From: Mesobacillus jeotgali
GTDB lineage: Bacteria; Bacillota; Bacilli; Bacillales; Cytobacillaceae
NCBI RefSeq assembly: GCF_900166585.1
Contig: NZ_FVZC01000008.1
Location: forward strand, 558,001 to 622,000
DNA: 64,000 nucleotides
Reading direction: 5' to 3'
Shown: one piece after another, positions 10,653 to 22,876 of the stretch
How positions within the stretch are numbered: the stretch's first letter is position 1
Layout of the letters: every line of letters starts with the position of its first letter
Translations under genes and position numbers: made by a program
Notes under the pieces: generated by a model
The model's input: only the letters and a program-made list of their open reading frames with translations
What the model was told of the DNA's origin: nothing
Database searches by the model: none

Positions 10653-10745
10653 CTACTCACGTGATTTTTGATATCTAAACAGCAGTTCGCTATATCTAAT
10701 ATTAAAGCGTTTTGCTTCTTTGCTATTTACCCCATATCTCTGCAT
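10653..10745 (-). pseudogene. Possible degenerate Spo0E-like remnant
   Basis: A 30-codon open frame ending YSELLFRYQKSRE lies upstream of the Spo0E-like gene on the same strand. Its layout (RYGVNSKEAKRFNIRYSELL) resembles the second helix of Spo0E proteins, but the SQxLD motif is missing. It may be a decayed paralogue or a very short peptide. The flanks 10221-10444 and 10746-11027 hold no other gene I can support. Confidence 0.3.
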
Positions 10746-11027
10746 GATTTCCTTGTACCTCTCGCTGAAGAGGATATTTGAATTTCAATAAATTCCTTCG
10801 TATTAGACAAAACCAACATCCTTCATGATTTTACAAAATAAGACATACGCAAGTATTATTTTACCAATGGTGGTTTTAAATTCCTGTTCGTATTGTGACA
10901 ACTTTGTGAATTGGGGACGAAAGTAATTTAGCGGAATTATTGTCGCTAACTTTGTTTTTGGGAGGTTTACAGACGAATACTTTACATGAATTAATAAAAA
11001 GCCCTTCTCAATCGAGAGGGGCTCGCA

Positions 11028-11399
11028 TTAGTTATTTTTTTGTATAGCTCCCAAACTCTCTAAAACAATCTTTGCATCTGCATTAATATAGGAAGCTAGG
11101 TCTGATCTGAGAAATAATTTCGGGTGATCTTTAATAAGCAGTTTCAACCCTCTGACATCAAATTTAGATGCATACGAGTTAACTGCGTTTATAAGTGACA
11201 TTTCTTTCCTAGTTAAAGGTTGTGCCCCGGTTTTGTGCATTTCACTAATGAAGTTGAGAAGTTCCCGAGCATTGCTATTCAGTCTGTTCCTATGTTCATT
11301 TAAAACATCCATGTTTTCTTCTAATAAAACTCTAGCAGTTGCAAAATCCAAATCATCAACAATTTTATTGATTGTCGACGTAAGTTCAGCTACAGTCAA
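11028..11399 (-). CDS. Hypothetical protein, 123 aa
   Basis: I do not recognise this protein. It is mostly alpha-helical and hydrophilic, with no membrane segment or signal peptide. It contains VARVLLEENMDVLNEHRNRL-like helical text and a C-terminal KIVLESLGAIQKNN. The likely start is TTG at 11399 with AAGGAG about ten bases upstream. The base composition is lower in GC than the neighbouring core genes. A small gene of 50 codons precedes it on the same strand and may be co-transcribed. Confidence 0.6.
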   Translation of the reverse strand: MTVAELTSTINKIVDDLDFATARVLLEENMDVLNEHRNRLNSNARELLNFISEMHKTGAQPLTRKEMSLINAVNSYASKFDVRGLKLLIKDHPKLFLRSDLASYINADAKIVLESLGAIQKNN

Positions 11400-11429
11400 T
11401 CCTTACATCTCCTTACTTATATAGATAAA

Positions 11430-11582
11430 CTAAGTATCGGTGATAATTCCATTTTCTTTAAGTTCAGATATAGAGTTACTAATGGAATTGACTAAAAAAG
11501 CGCCTATATTTAATAAACTTTTCTGGACTTCGTCAAATCCAAATGAAAACCGGTTAACTATTTTTATGTGGTTCGATGACAT
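11430..11582 (-). CDS. Possible small hypothetical protein, 50 aa
   Basis: Open frame from ATG at 11582 starting MSSNHIKIVNRFSFGFDEVQ and ending ELKENGIITDT. Codon use looks coding and it lies 31 bp upstream of the 123-aa gene in the same direction. No good ribosome-binding site is visible, so the call is weak. The following 11583-11888 contains no gene that I can support. Confidence 0.4.
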   Translation of the reverse strand: MSSNHIKIVNRFSFGFDEVQKSLLNIGAFLVNSISNSISELKENGIITDT

Positions 11583-11888
11583 TGATGGAGCATTGCTTAG
11601 AAAAGTTCATCTCTTTTTTGTTTCTTTCATTTACAATTTATATTGGTGAAAGAAAGTATGGAGGGAATTAGGTACTTAGATAAAAGAAAACCTATTTCAG
11701 GATACATTCAGAACACCTTCCGAAGTTATAGTACTCATTTGTATTAACTTAAAATTTATCTAACCGATGGGAATCCAATCATATTATTGTAAAAATGATG
11801 GGAATACTTCCGGGTAACTAGTCATGCCAAATTCTTACCATACACCAAAGCCCGTTTATCATGTAAAATAAATGCAGGGGTGATTTGG

Positions 11889-13232
11889 ATGGATATGAAA
11901 GCTGGTTTGATGCAAAAGCAAACGTTAAAATTGGCGATGACGCAAGAGCTGACCCAGGCCATTGCGCTTTTGCAGTATTCTGCACAGGAGCTTGCCGCTT
12001 TTCTTGAAGCTAAATCGATGGAAAATCCCCTGTTGCAAGTAGACTTTAAAAACATCACTCATCTTGATTCCAATATGGACCGAACGAGGAAAACGACAAA
12101 AAGAACTTTTGATCGGGACCAGAAGAACTTGATTGAGCAGATTGGTTCGGGTGAGAGCGAGACGCTTGAAGAATTTCTTCATTCCCAATTAAATTCCTTA
12201 AAAGCATCACCTGAGGAAAAAGTGATTTTACCAGTGTTGATTGAAAACATAGATGAAAACGGTTACTTGAATTTAGACCGAGATGACCTCATAAGAAGGT
12301 TTGGAGTCGATGAAGAAATCCTCGATTGCGCTTTCTTCAAGCTGCAAACATTGGATCCGGCCGGAATTGCGGCAAAGGATCTTCAAGAATGTCTTCTTAT
12401 TCAGTTAACACGGCAGCGGCGGACACCTGGAAATCAACTTGCAATTACCATTATTAGCGATTACTTTCTTCTTTTTGCCGAAAAAAAGTGGAAGGCATTG
12501 GCTAAGATGCTGCAGGTTGAAATGAAGGATATCCAGAAGGTTCATGACGAAATCCAGAAGCTAAATCCCAGACCAGGCGCAAGTTTCCAGAGGGAGAAGC
12601 CGGCCTACATCGTTCCGGATGTTGTAGTGAGGCGTGAAGGAGATGAACTGTCTGTCGGCGTGTATGATGCCTTGATTCCGAAAGTCTCTTTCAATGATGG
12701 ATATTATCGGGAGCTGTCCCGGCATAAGGACCAGGAAGTTAATAAATTCCTCCAGGAAAAACAAGGGGATTATCAGTGGATCAGGCGCAGCCTGGAACAG
12801 CGGAAGGAAACCCTTCTTAAGGTGTCCATGAAAATCATTGAAAAACAACCGGATTTTTTCCTGAAAGGGCCAGCCTATCTAAACCCGATGACTATGAGGG
12901 AGGTAGCTGATGAGCTTGAAATCCATGAATCGACCGTCAGCAGGACTGTCCGTGAAAAATATATGCAAACACCAACCGGGACTTATGAATTGAAGGCCTT
13001 TTTCACGAGTTCGATCCAAACAACCGAAAATGACCAGGCTTCATCTCAAAAAGTAAAAGCAGCCATAGAACACTATATTAAGGAAGAAGATAAAAGGAAG
13101 CCGATTTCCGACCAGTCCCTGGTTGAATTGCTTAAGGAACAGGAAGGAATGGTTGTGTCACGGAGAACGGTCGCAAAATACCGCGACCAGCTTGGAATTC
13201 CATCTTCGTCGAAACGGAAAAGGTTTGATTAG
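11889..13232 (+). CDS. rpoN: RNA polymerase sigma-54 factor (SigL)
   Basis: Sigma factor for -24/-12 promoters, which need an enhancer-binding activator. In B. subtilis SigL controls levanase, arginine and acetoin catabolism and the cold response. The protein has 447 residues from ATG 11889, which is 8 bp after AGGGG. Region I is Gln/Leu rich (MQKQTLKLAMTQELTQAIAL). The core-binding region follows, then a helix-turn-helix (MREVADELEIHESTVSRTVR). The RpoN box SRRTVAKYRDQLGIPSS lies near the C-terminus. Codon use matches the chromosome. Confidence 0.96.
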   Translation: MDMKAGLMQKQTLKLAMTQELTQAIALLQYSAQELAAFLEAKSMENPLLQVDFKNITHLDSNMDRTRKTTKRTFDRDQKNLIEQIGSGESETLEEFLHSQLNSLKASPEEKVILPVLIENIDENGYLNLDRDDLIRRFGVDEEILDCAFFKLQTLDPAGIAAKDLQECLLIQLTRQRRTPGNQLAITIISDYFLLFAEKKWKALAKMLQVEMKDIQKVHDEIQKLNPRPGASFQREKPAYIVPDVVVRREGDELSVGVYDALIPKVSFNDGYYRELSRHKDQEVNKFLQEKQGDYQWIRRSLEQRKETLLKVSMKIIEKQPDFFLKGPAYLNPMTMREVADELEIHESTVSRTVREKYMQTPTGTYELKAFFTSSIQTTENDQASSQKVKAAIEHYIKEEDKRKPISDQSLVELLKEQEGMVVSRRTVAKYRDQLGIPSSSKRKRFD

Positions 13233-13254
13233 GTTCTGTACTATTTACTACGAA

Positions 13255-13430
13255 GAGGGCTATTCCAGAAAAAATTGGGAATAACTTCTCTTTTGCGAAT
13301 AAAGAGCGATATTTACGATAAATAATGTTTTTTGCGAATAATACCGCTGTATTTGCGATTGGAAACACTTTGCGAATAAAGCAGCGGAATTAGCGACTAA
13401 CGCCTAAGCGGGCGAATAAAATAAGTATGC
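13255..13430 (+). repeat. Degenerate GCGAATAAA-type intergenic repeats
   Basis: The rpoN to glutaredoxin gap contains several diverged copies of TTTGCGAATAAAG and of GCGATAT/GCGATTG/GCGACTAA. There is no exact unit length. It looks like a decayed repeat family rather than coding sequence. Confidence 0.5.
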
Positions 13431-13451
13431 AATTAGTAGAAGGAGCTCGAA

Positions 13452-13712
13452 ATGAAAAGAACAGTTAAACTCTACTCCCGTCCGCGCTGTCACTTATGTG
13501 AAACAGCCAGGCAGATTCTCGAGGACCTCCAGCAAACCTGGAATTTTACAATAGAAGAAATCAATATCGACCTGGATGATGAGCTTGTCGAGAAATATGG
13601 AATCATGATCCCGGTCATTGAATTGGACGGTGAGGAGCTGCAGTATGGCATCATTAACAAAAAGTTCATAAATGAAGCGTTTTCACGAAAAAACCTTGAG
13701 TTTATTGGTTGA
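13452..13712 (+). CDS. Glutaredoxin-like protein
   Basis: Thioredoxin-fold protein of 86 residues with the redox motif CHLC (SRPRCHLCETAR) and the cis-proline segment IPVIELDGEEL. It belongs to the small glutaredoxin-like family often found before cggR in Bacillaceae. The partner is unknown. AGGAGCTCG precedes the ATG. It has its own terminator, so it is not part of the cggR transcript. Confidence 0.85.
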   Translation: MKRTVKLYSRPRCHLCETARQILEDLQQTWNFTIEEINIDLDDELVEKYGIMIPVIELDGEELQYGIINKKFINEAFSRKNLEFIG

Positions 13713-13721
13713 TTAAGGGTT

Positions 13722-13766
13722 TCACTCCTGTTAGAATGAATTTTGTAGCAGGGGTGATTTTTTTTA
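13722..13766 (+). terminator. Terminator before cggR
   Basis: TCACTCCTG pairs with CAGGGGTGA and is followed by eight T. It separates the glutaredoxin-like gene from the glycolytic operon. Confidence 0.8.
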
Positions 13767-13772
13767 CCGCAA

Positions 13773-13811
13773 GTGGGACATAATATGTCTTGGCGGGACA
13801 TTTAACGTCCA
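13773..13811 (+). promoter_or_regulatory. CggR operator
   Basis: Two direct-repeat half-sites, GTGGGACATAATATGTC and CGGGACATTTAACGTCC, separated by four bases. They match the B. subtilis CggR operator pattern (CGGGAC-N6-TGTC twice). The site lies 25 bp upstream of cggR, so CggR should repress its own operon until fructose-1,6-bisphosphate accumulates. Confidence 0.9.
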
Positions 13812-13835
13812 TCACTTATAAAGGAGAATATCAAA

Positions 13836-14861
13836 ATGGACTTTTCGCTCATTGATATTCAAAAAAGAATATTGCCCGATTTATTGCAAGTTATGCAAAA
13901 ACGATACCTCATCCTCCAATACATAAATGTGATGCAGCCAGTTGGCAGGAGAAATCTATCAGTCAGCCTGAATCTGACTGAAAGGGTTTTGCGTTCTGAG
14001 GTGGAGTTTTTGAAAGACCAGAATCTGATCTCCATGTCAGTTCAGGGAATGACACTGACCAAAGAGGGAAAAGATATACTGGAAAGTCTTGAAAGAGTAA
14101 TGCGGGACATAATGGGTATAAACACATTAGAGCGCCAGCTGCAGGAGCGCATGGAAATCCGGAAGGTAATCGTTGTCCCTGGAGACAGCGACCGTTCACC
14201 ATGGGTAAAAAGCGAGCTGGGCCGTGCGACAGCCAACAGTATGAAAGGGCTCCTCCAAAGCAAAAATATCATTGCTGTAACAGGAGGCTCGACAATGGCG
14301 GCCGTGGCAGATATGCTCACTCCCGACTTTGGTGAGAAGGATTTGCTGTTCGTACCGGCAAGGGGCGGAATTGGCGAGGATGTCAAGAATCAGGCAAACA
14401 CGGTTTGCGCGATCATGGCAGACAACACGAATTCACGCAACAGGGTCTTTTATGTACCAGACCAGGTCAGCACAGAGGTTTACAAGTCCTTCATCAAAGA
14501 ACCGCTGATTTACGAAGTATGGAATTTAGTTAAATCAGCGAGCATGGTTTTACATGGTATTGGGGACGCTATTACAATGGCGGAACGCCGCAATACCAGC
14601 CCTGAGGATTTGCAGAAAATCCTTGATGGAAAAGCAGTCGGCGAGGCTTTTGGCTATTATTTTAATGAAGAGGGTGAAATCGTCCACAAAGTGCTGACGA
14701 TTGGCCTTCAGCTGAATGATCTCGCAAATATAGGCAATATTATCGCGGTTGCCGGCGGACAGTCAAAGGCAAAGGCGATCAGGGCCTATATGAAACAGGC
14801 ACCTTCCTCGACCATCCTGGTCACGGATGAAGGAGCCGCTAAAACATTGTTACAAGGGTAA
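13836..14861 (+). CDS. cggR: Central glycolytic genes regulator CggR
   Basis: SorC/DeoR-type repressor of the gapA operon, 341 residues. The N-terminal winged helix includes QPVGRRNLSVSLNLTERVLR. The C-terminal sugar-phosphate-binding domain carries VTGGSTMAAVADML and PARGGIGEDVKNQANT, which line the fructose-1,6-bisphosphate pocket. It sits directly after its own operator and 50 bp before gapA, as in B. subtilis. Confidence 0.97.
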   Translation: MDFSLIDIQKRILPDLLQVMQKRYLILQYINVMQPVGRRNLSVSLNLTERVLRSEVEFLKDQNLISMSVQGMTLTKEGKDILESLERVMRDIMGINTLERQLQERMEIRKVIVVPGDSDRSPWVKSELGRATANSMKGLLQSKNIIAVTGGSTMAAVADMLTPDFGEKDLLFVPARGGIGEDVKNQANTVCAIMADNTNSRNRVFYVPDQVSTEVYKSFIKEPLIYEVWNLVKSASMVLHGIGDAITMAERRNTSPEDLQKILDGKAVGEAFGYYFNEEGEIVHKVLTIGLQLNDLANIGNIIAVAGGQSKAKAIRAYMKQAPSSTILVTDEGAAKTLLQG

Positions 14862-14911
14862 CACCTTAATATAAACAACACCTTTTATAGGAATCAAAGG
14901 AGGAAATACTC

Positions 14912-15919
14912 ATGGCAGTAAAAGTTGGTATTAACGGATTTGGACGTATTGGACGCGTAGTTTTCCGCGCGGCATTAAAGAACCCTAATGTGGAAGTAGT
15001 TGCAGTTAACGATTTAACTGATGCAAACATGCTTGCTCACCTTTTAAAATATGATACAGTTCACGGAACATTGAACGAAGAAATCACAGTTGACGGTGAC
15101 TACCTTGTAGTTGACGGCCACAAAGTGAAAGTACTTGCTGAAAGAGATCCAGCTCAACTTGGATGGGGCGACCTTGGCGTAGAAGTAGTAGTAGAATCTA
15201 CTGGCCGTTTCACAAAGCGTGCTGACGCTGCTAAACACCTGGAAGCAGGCGCAAAGAAAGTCATCATTTCTGCTCCAGCATCTGACGAAGATATCACAAT
15301 CGTTATGGGTGTTAACGACGACAAGTACGATGCAGCTAACCACCACGTAATCTCTAATGCATCTTGTACAACAAACTGCCTGGCTCCATTTGCGAAAGTT
15401 CTGAACGACAACTTCGGAATCAAGCGCGGTATGATGACAACTGTTCACTCATACACAAATGACCAGCAAATTCTTGACCTTCCGCACAAAGACTACCGTC
15501 GTGCGCGTGCAGCTGCGGAAAACATCATTCCTACAACAACTGGTGCTGCAAAAGCAGTTTCTCTAGTATTGCCTGAACTTAAAGGCAAATTGAACGGTGG
15601 AGCAATGCGTGTTCCAACTCCAAACGTTTCACTTGTTGACCTTGTTGCTGAGCTTGAAAAAGACGTAACAGTTGAAGAAATCAATGCTGCATTTAAGAAA
15701 GCTTCTGAAAACGAACTTAAAGGTATCCTTGGATACAGCGAAGAGCCACTAGTATCAAGCGACTACAATGGCTGTGCAAACTCTTCTACAATCGATGCAC
15801 TTTCAACAATGGTTATGGAAGGCAGCATGGTAAAAGTTATCTCTTGGTATGACAACGAGTCTGGCTACTCTAACCGTGTAGTTGACCTAGTTGATTTCAT
15901 CGCTAAAAAAGGTCTGTAA
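14912..15919 (+). CDS. gapA: Glyceraldehyde-3-phosphate dehydrogenase, glycolytic
   Basis: NAD-dependent GAPDH, 335 residues. It has the NAD-binding [10 protein letters not shown] at the N-terminus, the catalytic Cys in [12 protein letters not shown] and the catalytic His in [11 protein letters not shown]. Codon use is strongly optimised (frequent AAC, GAC, GGT/GGC, CGT), unlike cggR, as expected for a very highly expressed enzyme. Its ribosome-binding site is AAAGGAGG. A terminator follows, so gapA can be expressed separately from pgk. Confidence 0.98.
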   Translation: MAVKVGINGFGRIGRVVFRAALKNPNVEVVAVNDLTDANMLAHLLKYDTVHGTLNEEITVDGDYLVVDGHKVKVLAERDPAQLGWGDLGVEVVVESTGRFTKRADAAKHLEAGAKKVIISAPASDEDITIVMGVNDDKYDAANHHVISNASCTTNCLAPFAKVLNDNFGIKRGMMTTVHSYTNDQQILDLPHKDYRRARAAAENIIPTTTGAAKAVSLVLPELKGKLNGGAMRVPTPNVSLVDLVAELEKDVTVEEINAAFKKASENELKGILGYSEEPLVSSDYNGCANSSTIDALSTMVMEGSMVKVISWYDNESGYSNRVVDLVDFIAKKGL

Positions 15920-15967
15920 GCTAATATTGGATAACCAATCCAATATTGACTATAATGTAGTAGGATG

Positions 15968-16003
15968 AAAAGGGGAGCGGGGTAATTCCCTCTCCTCTTT
16001 TTC
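15968..16003 (+). terminator. Terminator between gapA and pgk
   Basis: AAAAGGGGAG and CTCCTCTTTTT form a stem with a T-rich end. A second perfect inverted repeat (AATATTGGAT / ATCCAATATT) lies at 15922-15947 without a T run. TATAAT at 15952-15957 could mark a promoter towards pgk. Confidence 0.7.
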
Positions 16004-16046
16004 TGCTTAATGCGCATTGGCGCTATCTTAAAGGAGGTCTCTAGCC

Positions 16047-17231
16047 TTGAACAAAAAGACAGTAAAAGATGTGGATGTAAAAGGAAAACGAGTGTTTTGC
16101 CGCGTTGATTTCAACGTGCCGATGAAGGATGGACAGGTAACGGATGAAACTAGGATCCGTGCAGCATTGCCAACAATCCAGTACCTGGTTGAACAGGGTG
16201 CAAAAGTCCTTCTTGCAAGCCACCTTGGCCGTCCTAAGGGGCAGGCTGTTGAAGAATTGCGTTTGACTCCAGTAGCAAAGCGTTTATCTGAGCTGCTTGG
16301 AAAGGATGTAAGGAAAGCAGATGAAGCCTACGGCGACTCTGTAAAATCTGAAATCGACAGCATGAACGATGGCGATGTCCTGCTTCTTGAGAATGTCCGT
16401 TTCTATCCTGGCGAAGAGAAAAATGATCCTGAACTTGCGAAGGCATTTGCTGATCTTGCAGATGTATATGTGAACGATGCATTTGGAGCTGCACACCGTG
16501 CGCATGCTTCAACAGAAGGCATCGCCAAGTACATTCCGGCTGTATCCGGCTTCCTGATGGAGAAGGAGCTTGAGGTTCTTGGAAAAGCATTATCTAATCC
16601 GGAGCGCCCATTCACTGCGATCATCGGCGGTGCAAAGGTAAAAGACAAGATCGGTGTTATTGATAATCTATTAGAAAAAGTAGATAACCTGATCATCGGC
16701 GGCGGACTGGCTTATACATTCGTAAAAGCACAGGGCCATGAAATCGGCAAATCTCTTTTAGAAGAAGATAAAATTGAATTGGCTAAAAGCTTCATTGAAA
16801 AAGCTAAGGCAAAAGGCGTGAACTTCTATATGCCGGTTGACGCAATCGTTGCCGATGATTTTTCTGCGGATGCAAATACAAAGGTCGTAGCAATCGAAGA
16901 AATTCCTGCAGACTGGGAAGCTCTTGATATCGGACCGAAGACAGCTGAAACTTACCGCGATGTCATCCAGAAGTCCAAACTGGTTATCTGGAACGGACCA
17001 ATGGGTGTATTCGAAATCGATAAGTTCGCAGAAGGAACAAAAGCTGTAGCACAAGCATTAGCCGATGCAAGCGATACATATTCAGTCATCGGCGGAGGCG
17101 ACTCTGCAGCAGCAGTCGAGAAGTTCGGACTGGCTGAAAAAATGAGCCACATCTCCACAGGCGGGGGAGCTTCACTGGAATTCATGGAAGGCAAGCAGCT
17201 GCCAGGAGTAGTAGCATTGAACGACAAGTAA
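16047..17231 (+). CDS. pgk: Phosphoglycerate kinase
   Basis: Converts 1,3-bisphosphoglycerate and ADP to 3-phosphoglycerate and ATP. The protein has 394 residues. It contains [11 protein letters not shown] near the N-terminus, [11 protein letters not shown], and C-terminal [13 protein letters not shown] with [14 protein letters not shown]. The start appears to be TTG at 16047 after AAAGGAGG; no closer ATG exists before the conserved N-terminus. An unusual start for a highly expressed enzyme. Confidence 0.97.
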   Translation: MNKKTVKDVDVKGKRVFCRVDFNVPMKDGQVTDETRIRAALPTIQYLVEQGAKVLLASHLGRPKGQAVEELRLTPVAKRLSELLGKDVRKADEAYGDSVKSEIDSMNDGDVLLLENVRFYPGEEKNDPELAKAFADLADVYVNDAFGAAHRAHASTEGIAKYIPAVSGFLMEKELEVLGKALSNPERPFTAIIGGAKVKDKIGVIDNLLEKVDNLIIGGGLAYTFVKAQGHEIGKSLLEEDKIELAKSFIEKAKAKGVNFYMPVDAIVADDFSADANTKVVAIEEIPADWEALDIGPKTAETYRDVIQKSKLVIWNGPMGVFEIDKFAEGTKAVAQALADASDTYSVIGGGDSAAAVEKFGLAEKMSHISTGGGASLEFMEGKQLPGVVALNDK

Positions 17232-17394
17232 ATTGTTTATTCAGGAGCGGTGTCACAACATCATAAGGGTGCGGATCCTGACCGTTTTTGTCCGCCGCTC
17301 TTTTAAGAAACCATGGCTGTTGCATTATACAGCCCAAAAGCTCACATCCAGAGGGTTATTTTTAAGTTACAACGCTGTTTAAACAGCAATTTAG

Positions 17395-19702
<2,308 letters not shown>

Positions 19703-19741
19703 AGCATCAAATGCTGATTCGAAAATATGCAGAAATGCTAA

Positions 19742-21064
<1,323 letters not shown>

Positions 21065-21079
21065 TACTTCTTGAATACC

Positions 21080-21118
21080 GAAACACCGGGAGCATGACGA
21101 TGCTGCCGGTGTTTTTAT
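21080..21118 (+). terminator. Terminator after eno
   Basis: AACACCGGGAGCAT pairs with ATGCTGCCGGTGTT around a four-base loop and is followed by five T. Confidence 0.9.
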
Positions 21119-21218
21119 TATTCAAATTAACTTCTAACGACGAAATAGGAATCGGAAAACAAAAAGTGTTTGATAAAAAGTTCCTATCGTCCGGGAAGGG
21201 GACGAAAAAAAGTAAAAT

Positions 21219-21545
21219 GTCCGATAGAAGGTCCCTAACGGACAAACAGGAACAGGAATTCGAAGAAAGTGTCCAATAGAAGGTCCCTAACGGACAAACA
21301 GGAACAGGAATTCGAAGAAAATGTCCGATAGAAGGTCCCTAACGGACAAACAGGAGCAGGAATTCGAAGAAAGTGTCCAATAGAAGGTCCCTAACAGACA
21401 AACAGGAGCAAGAATTCGAAGAAAGTGTCCTATAAGAAGATCCCAATCGGACAAGCAGAAACAGGAAAAAAAGAAAAGTGTCCAACAGAAGGTTCCTCTC
21501 GGAGAAAAACGAGCAAGAATTCGAAGAAAATGTCCGGAAGAAGGC
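21219..21545 (+). repeat. 52-bp tandem repeat array, about seven units
   Basis: The word GTCC starts a unit at 21219, 21271, 21323, 21375, 21427, 21480 and 21532, so the period is 52 bp (one spacing is 53). The first four units are almost identical; the last three are more diverged. Each unit contains GTCCGATAGAAGGTCCCTAA, the inverted half CGGAC, and GAATTCGAAG. Because 52 is not a multiple of three, the array is not a protein repeat. The flanks 21119-21218 and 21546-21695 hold only decayed traces of it. Confidence 0.95.
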
Positions 21546-21695
21546 CACTATACAATGACGGAAATTCATGAAGGTTTCCTCCTTCTTAAAAGCAGTATGA
21601 TATAATATCCTCAACTATTCGGACAAGTATTGTTTCATTCCTGAAAATGTGATAAATTTAAAATACTGTTAAGCAGTTTTATCGGGAGGTAAGTC

Positions 21696-21929
21696 ATGCA
21701 TACATTTTTAACCATTCTTTTAGTGATTGTCTGCATCGGTCTGATTGGAGTCGTTCTTCTTCAATCCGGCAAGAGTGCTGGGCTGTCCGGAGCAATCTCC
21801 GGCGGAGCGGAGCAGCTATTCGGTAAGCAAAAGGCGAGAGGCCTTGATCTTGTCCTGCACCGCGTCACAGTTGTTTTATCTGTTTTGTTTTTTGTCCTGA
21901 CTATTGCCGTAACTTATTTCAAGCTATAA
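21696..21929 (+). CDS. secG: Protein translocase subunit SecG
   Basis: Small subunit of the SecYEG channel, 77 residues. Two transmembrane segments ([20 protein letters not shown] and the C-terminal [19 protein letters not shown]) flank the conserved cytoplasmic loop [26 protein letters not shown] precedes the ATG. Its position between eno and the esterase-rnr-smpB-ssrA block matches Bacillus gene order. Confidence 0.97.
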   Translation: MHTFLTILLVIVCIGLIGVVLLQSGKSAGLSGAISGGAEQLFGKQKARGLDLVLHRVTVVLSVLFFVLTIAVTYFKL

Positions 21930-21939
21930 TACAAACAAT

Positions 21940-21968
21940 GACCCGGCTTCACTCGAGGCCGGGTTTTA
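21940..21968 (+). terminator. Terminator after secG
   Basis: ACCCGGC and GCCGGGT form a stem, followed by TTTTATT. Confidence 0.85.
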
Positions 21969-22094
21969 TTGTGTGCAAAAAACCTCACATATTTAAATAG
22001 ATTCTGGGTATTTACATATATAAAGGCTTTTAATTGAATGTTACCAGCATGTTTGTTAAAACTAAGAAAGATATCAGATAAAGGGAGTAGGAAA

Positions 22095-22841
22095 ATGAGA
22101 AAGTTAGTGCCAAGACCATTTACATTCAAAGCGGGAAAAAGAGCGGTTCTGCTGCTCCATGGGTTTACCGGAAATTCTGCGGACGTCAGGATGCTGGGAC
22201 GATTTTTAGAAGGCAAGGGATATACGAGCCATGCACCTGTTTTTAAAGGACATGGTGTGCCGCCTGAAGAACTAATACATACTGGACCAGCAGACTGGTG
22301 GCAGGATGCGCTTGATGGGTACGAATTCCTTAAAAGCGAAGGTTATGAGGAAATAGCAGTAGCTGGATTATCACTGGGCGGCGTTCTGTCCCTGAAGCTT
22401 GGTTACACCAAGCCGTTAAAAGGAATTGTACCAATGTGCGCACCGATGCATCTTAAGACGGAAGAGCTGATGTACCGCGGTGTTCTCGAGTACGCGCGTG
22501 AATACAAGAGAATGGAAGGAAAGCCCGAGGAGCAAATCGAGGCGGAGGTAAAGGCACTCGAGCAAAAATCGATGTCCACCCTGAAAGACCTTCAGGAACT
22601 TATAAAGGAGGTCCGCGGAAGCATTGACCTGATTTATGCACCGACGTTTGTTGTCCAGGCGCGCCATGACGTGATCATCGATCCTGACAGCGCGAACATC
22701 ATTCATGACAACATCGAGTCTGACCATAAAAAACTCAAGTGGTATGAGGAATCAGGACATGTTATCACGCTTGATAAGGAACGTGACCAGCTTCATGAAG
22801 ATGTTTATGAGTTTCTTGAGTCGTTAGATTGGAAAGAATAA
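22095..22841 (+). CDS. est: Carboxylesterase (Est/YvaK family)
   Basis: Monoacylglycerol-lipase-type alpha/beta hydrolase of 248 residues. The nucleophile Ser93 is in [11 protein letters not shown], the oxyanion region in [10 protein letters not shown], the acid in [13 protein letters not shown] and the catalytic His in [10 protein letters not shown]. It matches the thermostable Est30-type esterases, named YvaK in B. subtilis. The ATG at 22095 follows GGGAGTAGGA. It lies 36 bp before rnr and may share its transcript. Confidence 0.93.
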   Translation: MRKLVPRPFTFKAGKRAVLLLHGFTGNSADVRMLGRFLEGKGYTSHAPVFKGHGVPPEELIHTGPADWWQDALDGYEFLKSEGYEEIAVAGLSLGGVLSLKLGYTKPLKGIVPMCAPMHLKTEELMYRGVLEYAREYKRMEGKPEEQIEAEVKALEQKSMSTLKDLQELIKEVRGSIDLIYAPTFVVQARHDVIIDPDSANIIHDNIESDHKKLKWYEESGHVITLDKERDQLHEDVYEFLESLDWKE

Positions 22842-22876
22842 TAAGAAAAGAACCCTAATTAGAAGGAGGGAAACAT

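Noticed and set aside
11440..11649. Plus-strand reading frame of 69 codons
   Set aside because: It lies opposite a better minus-strand frame that continues the direction of the neighbouring 123-aa gene.
21339..21614. Minus-strand reading frame of 91 codons over the tandem repeats
   Set aside because: The 52-bp period shifts the frame in each unit and the protein is a low-complexity Phe/Leu/Ser text without a ribosome-binding site.
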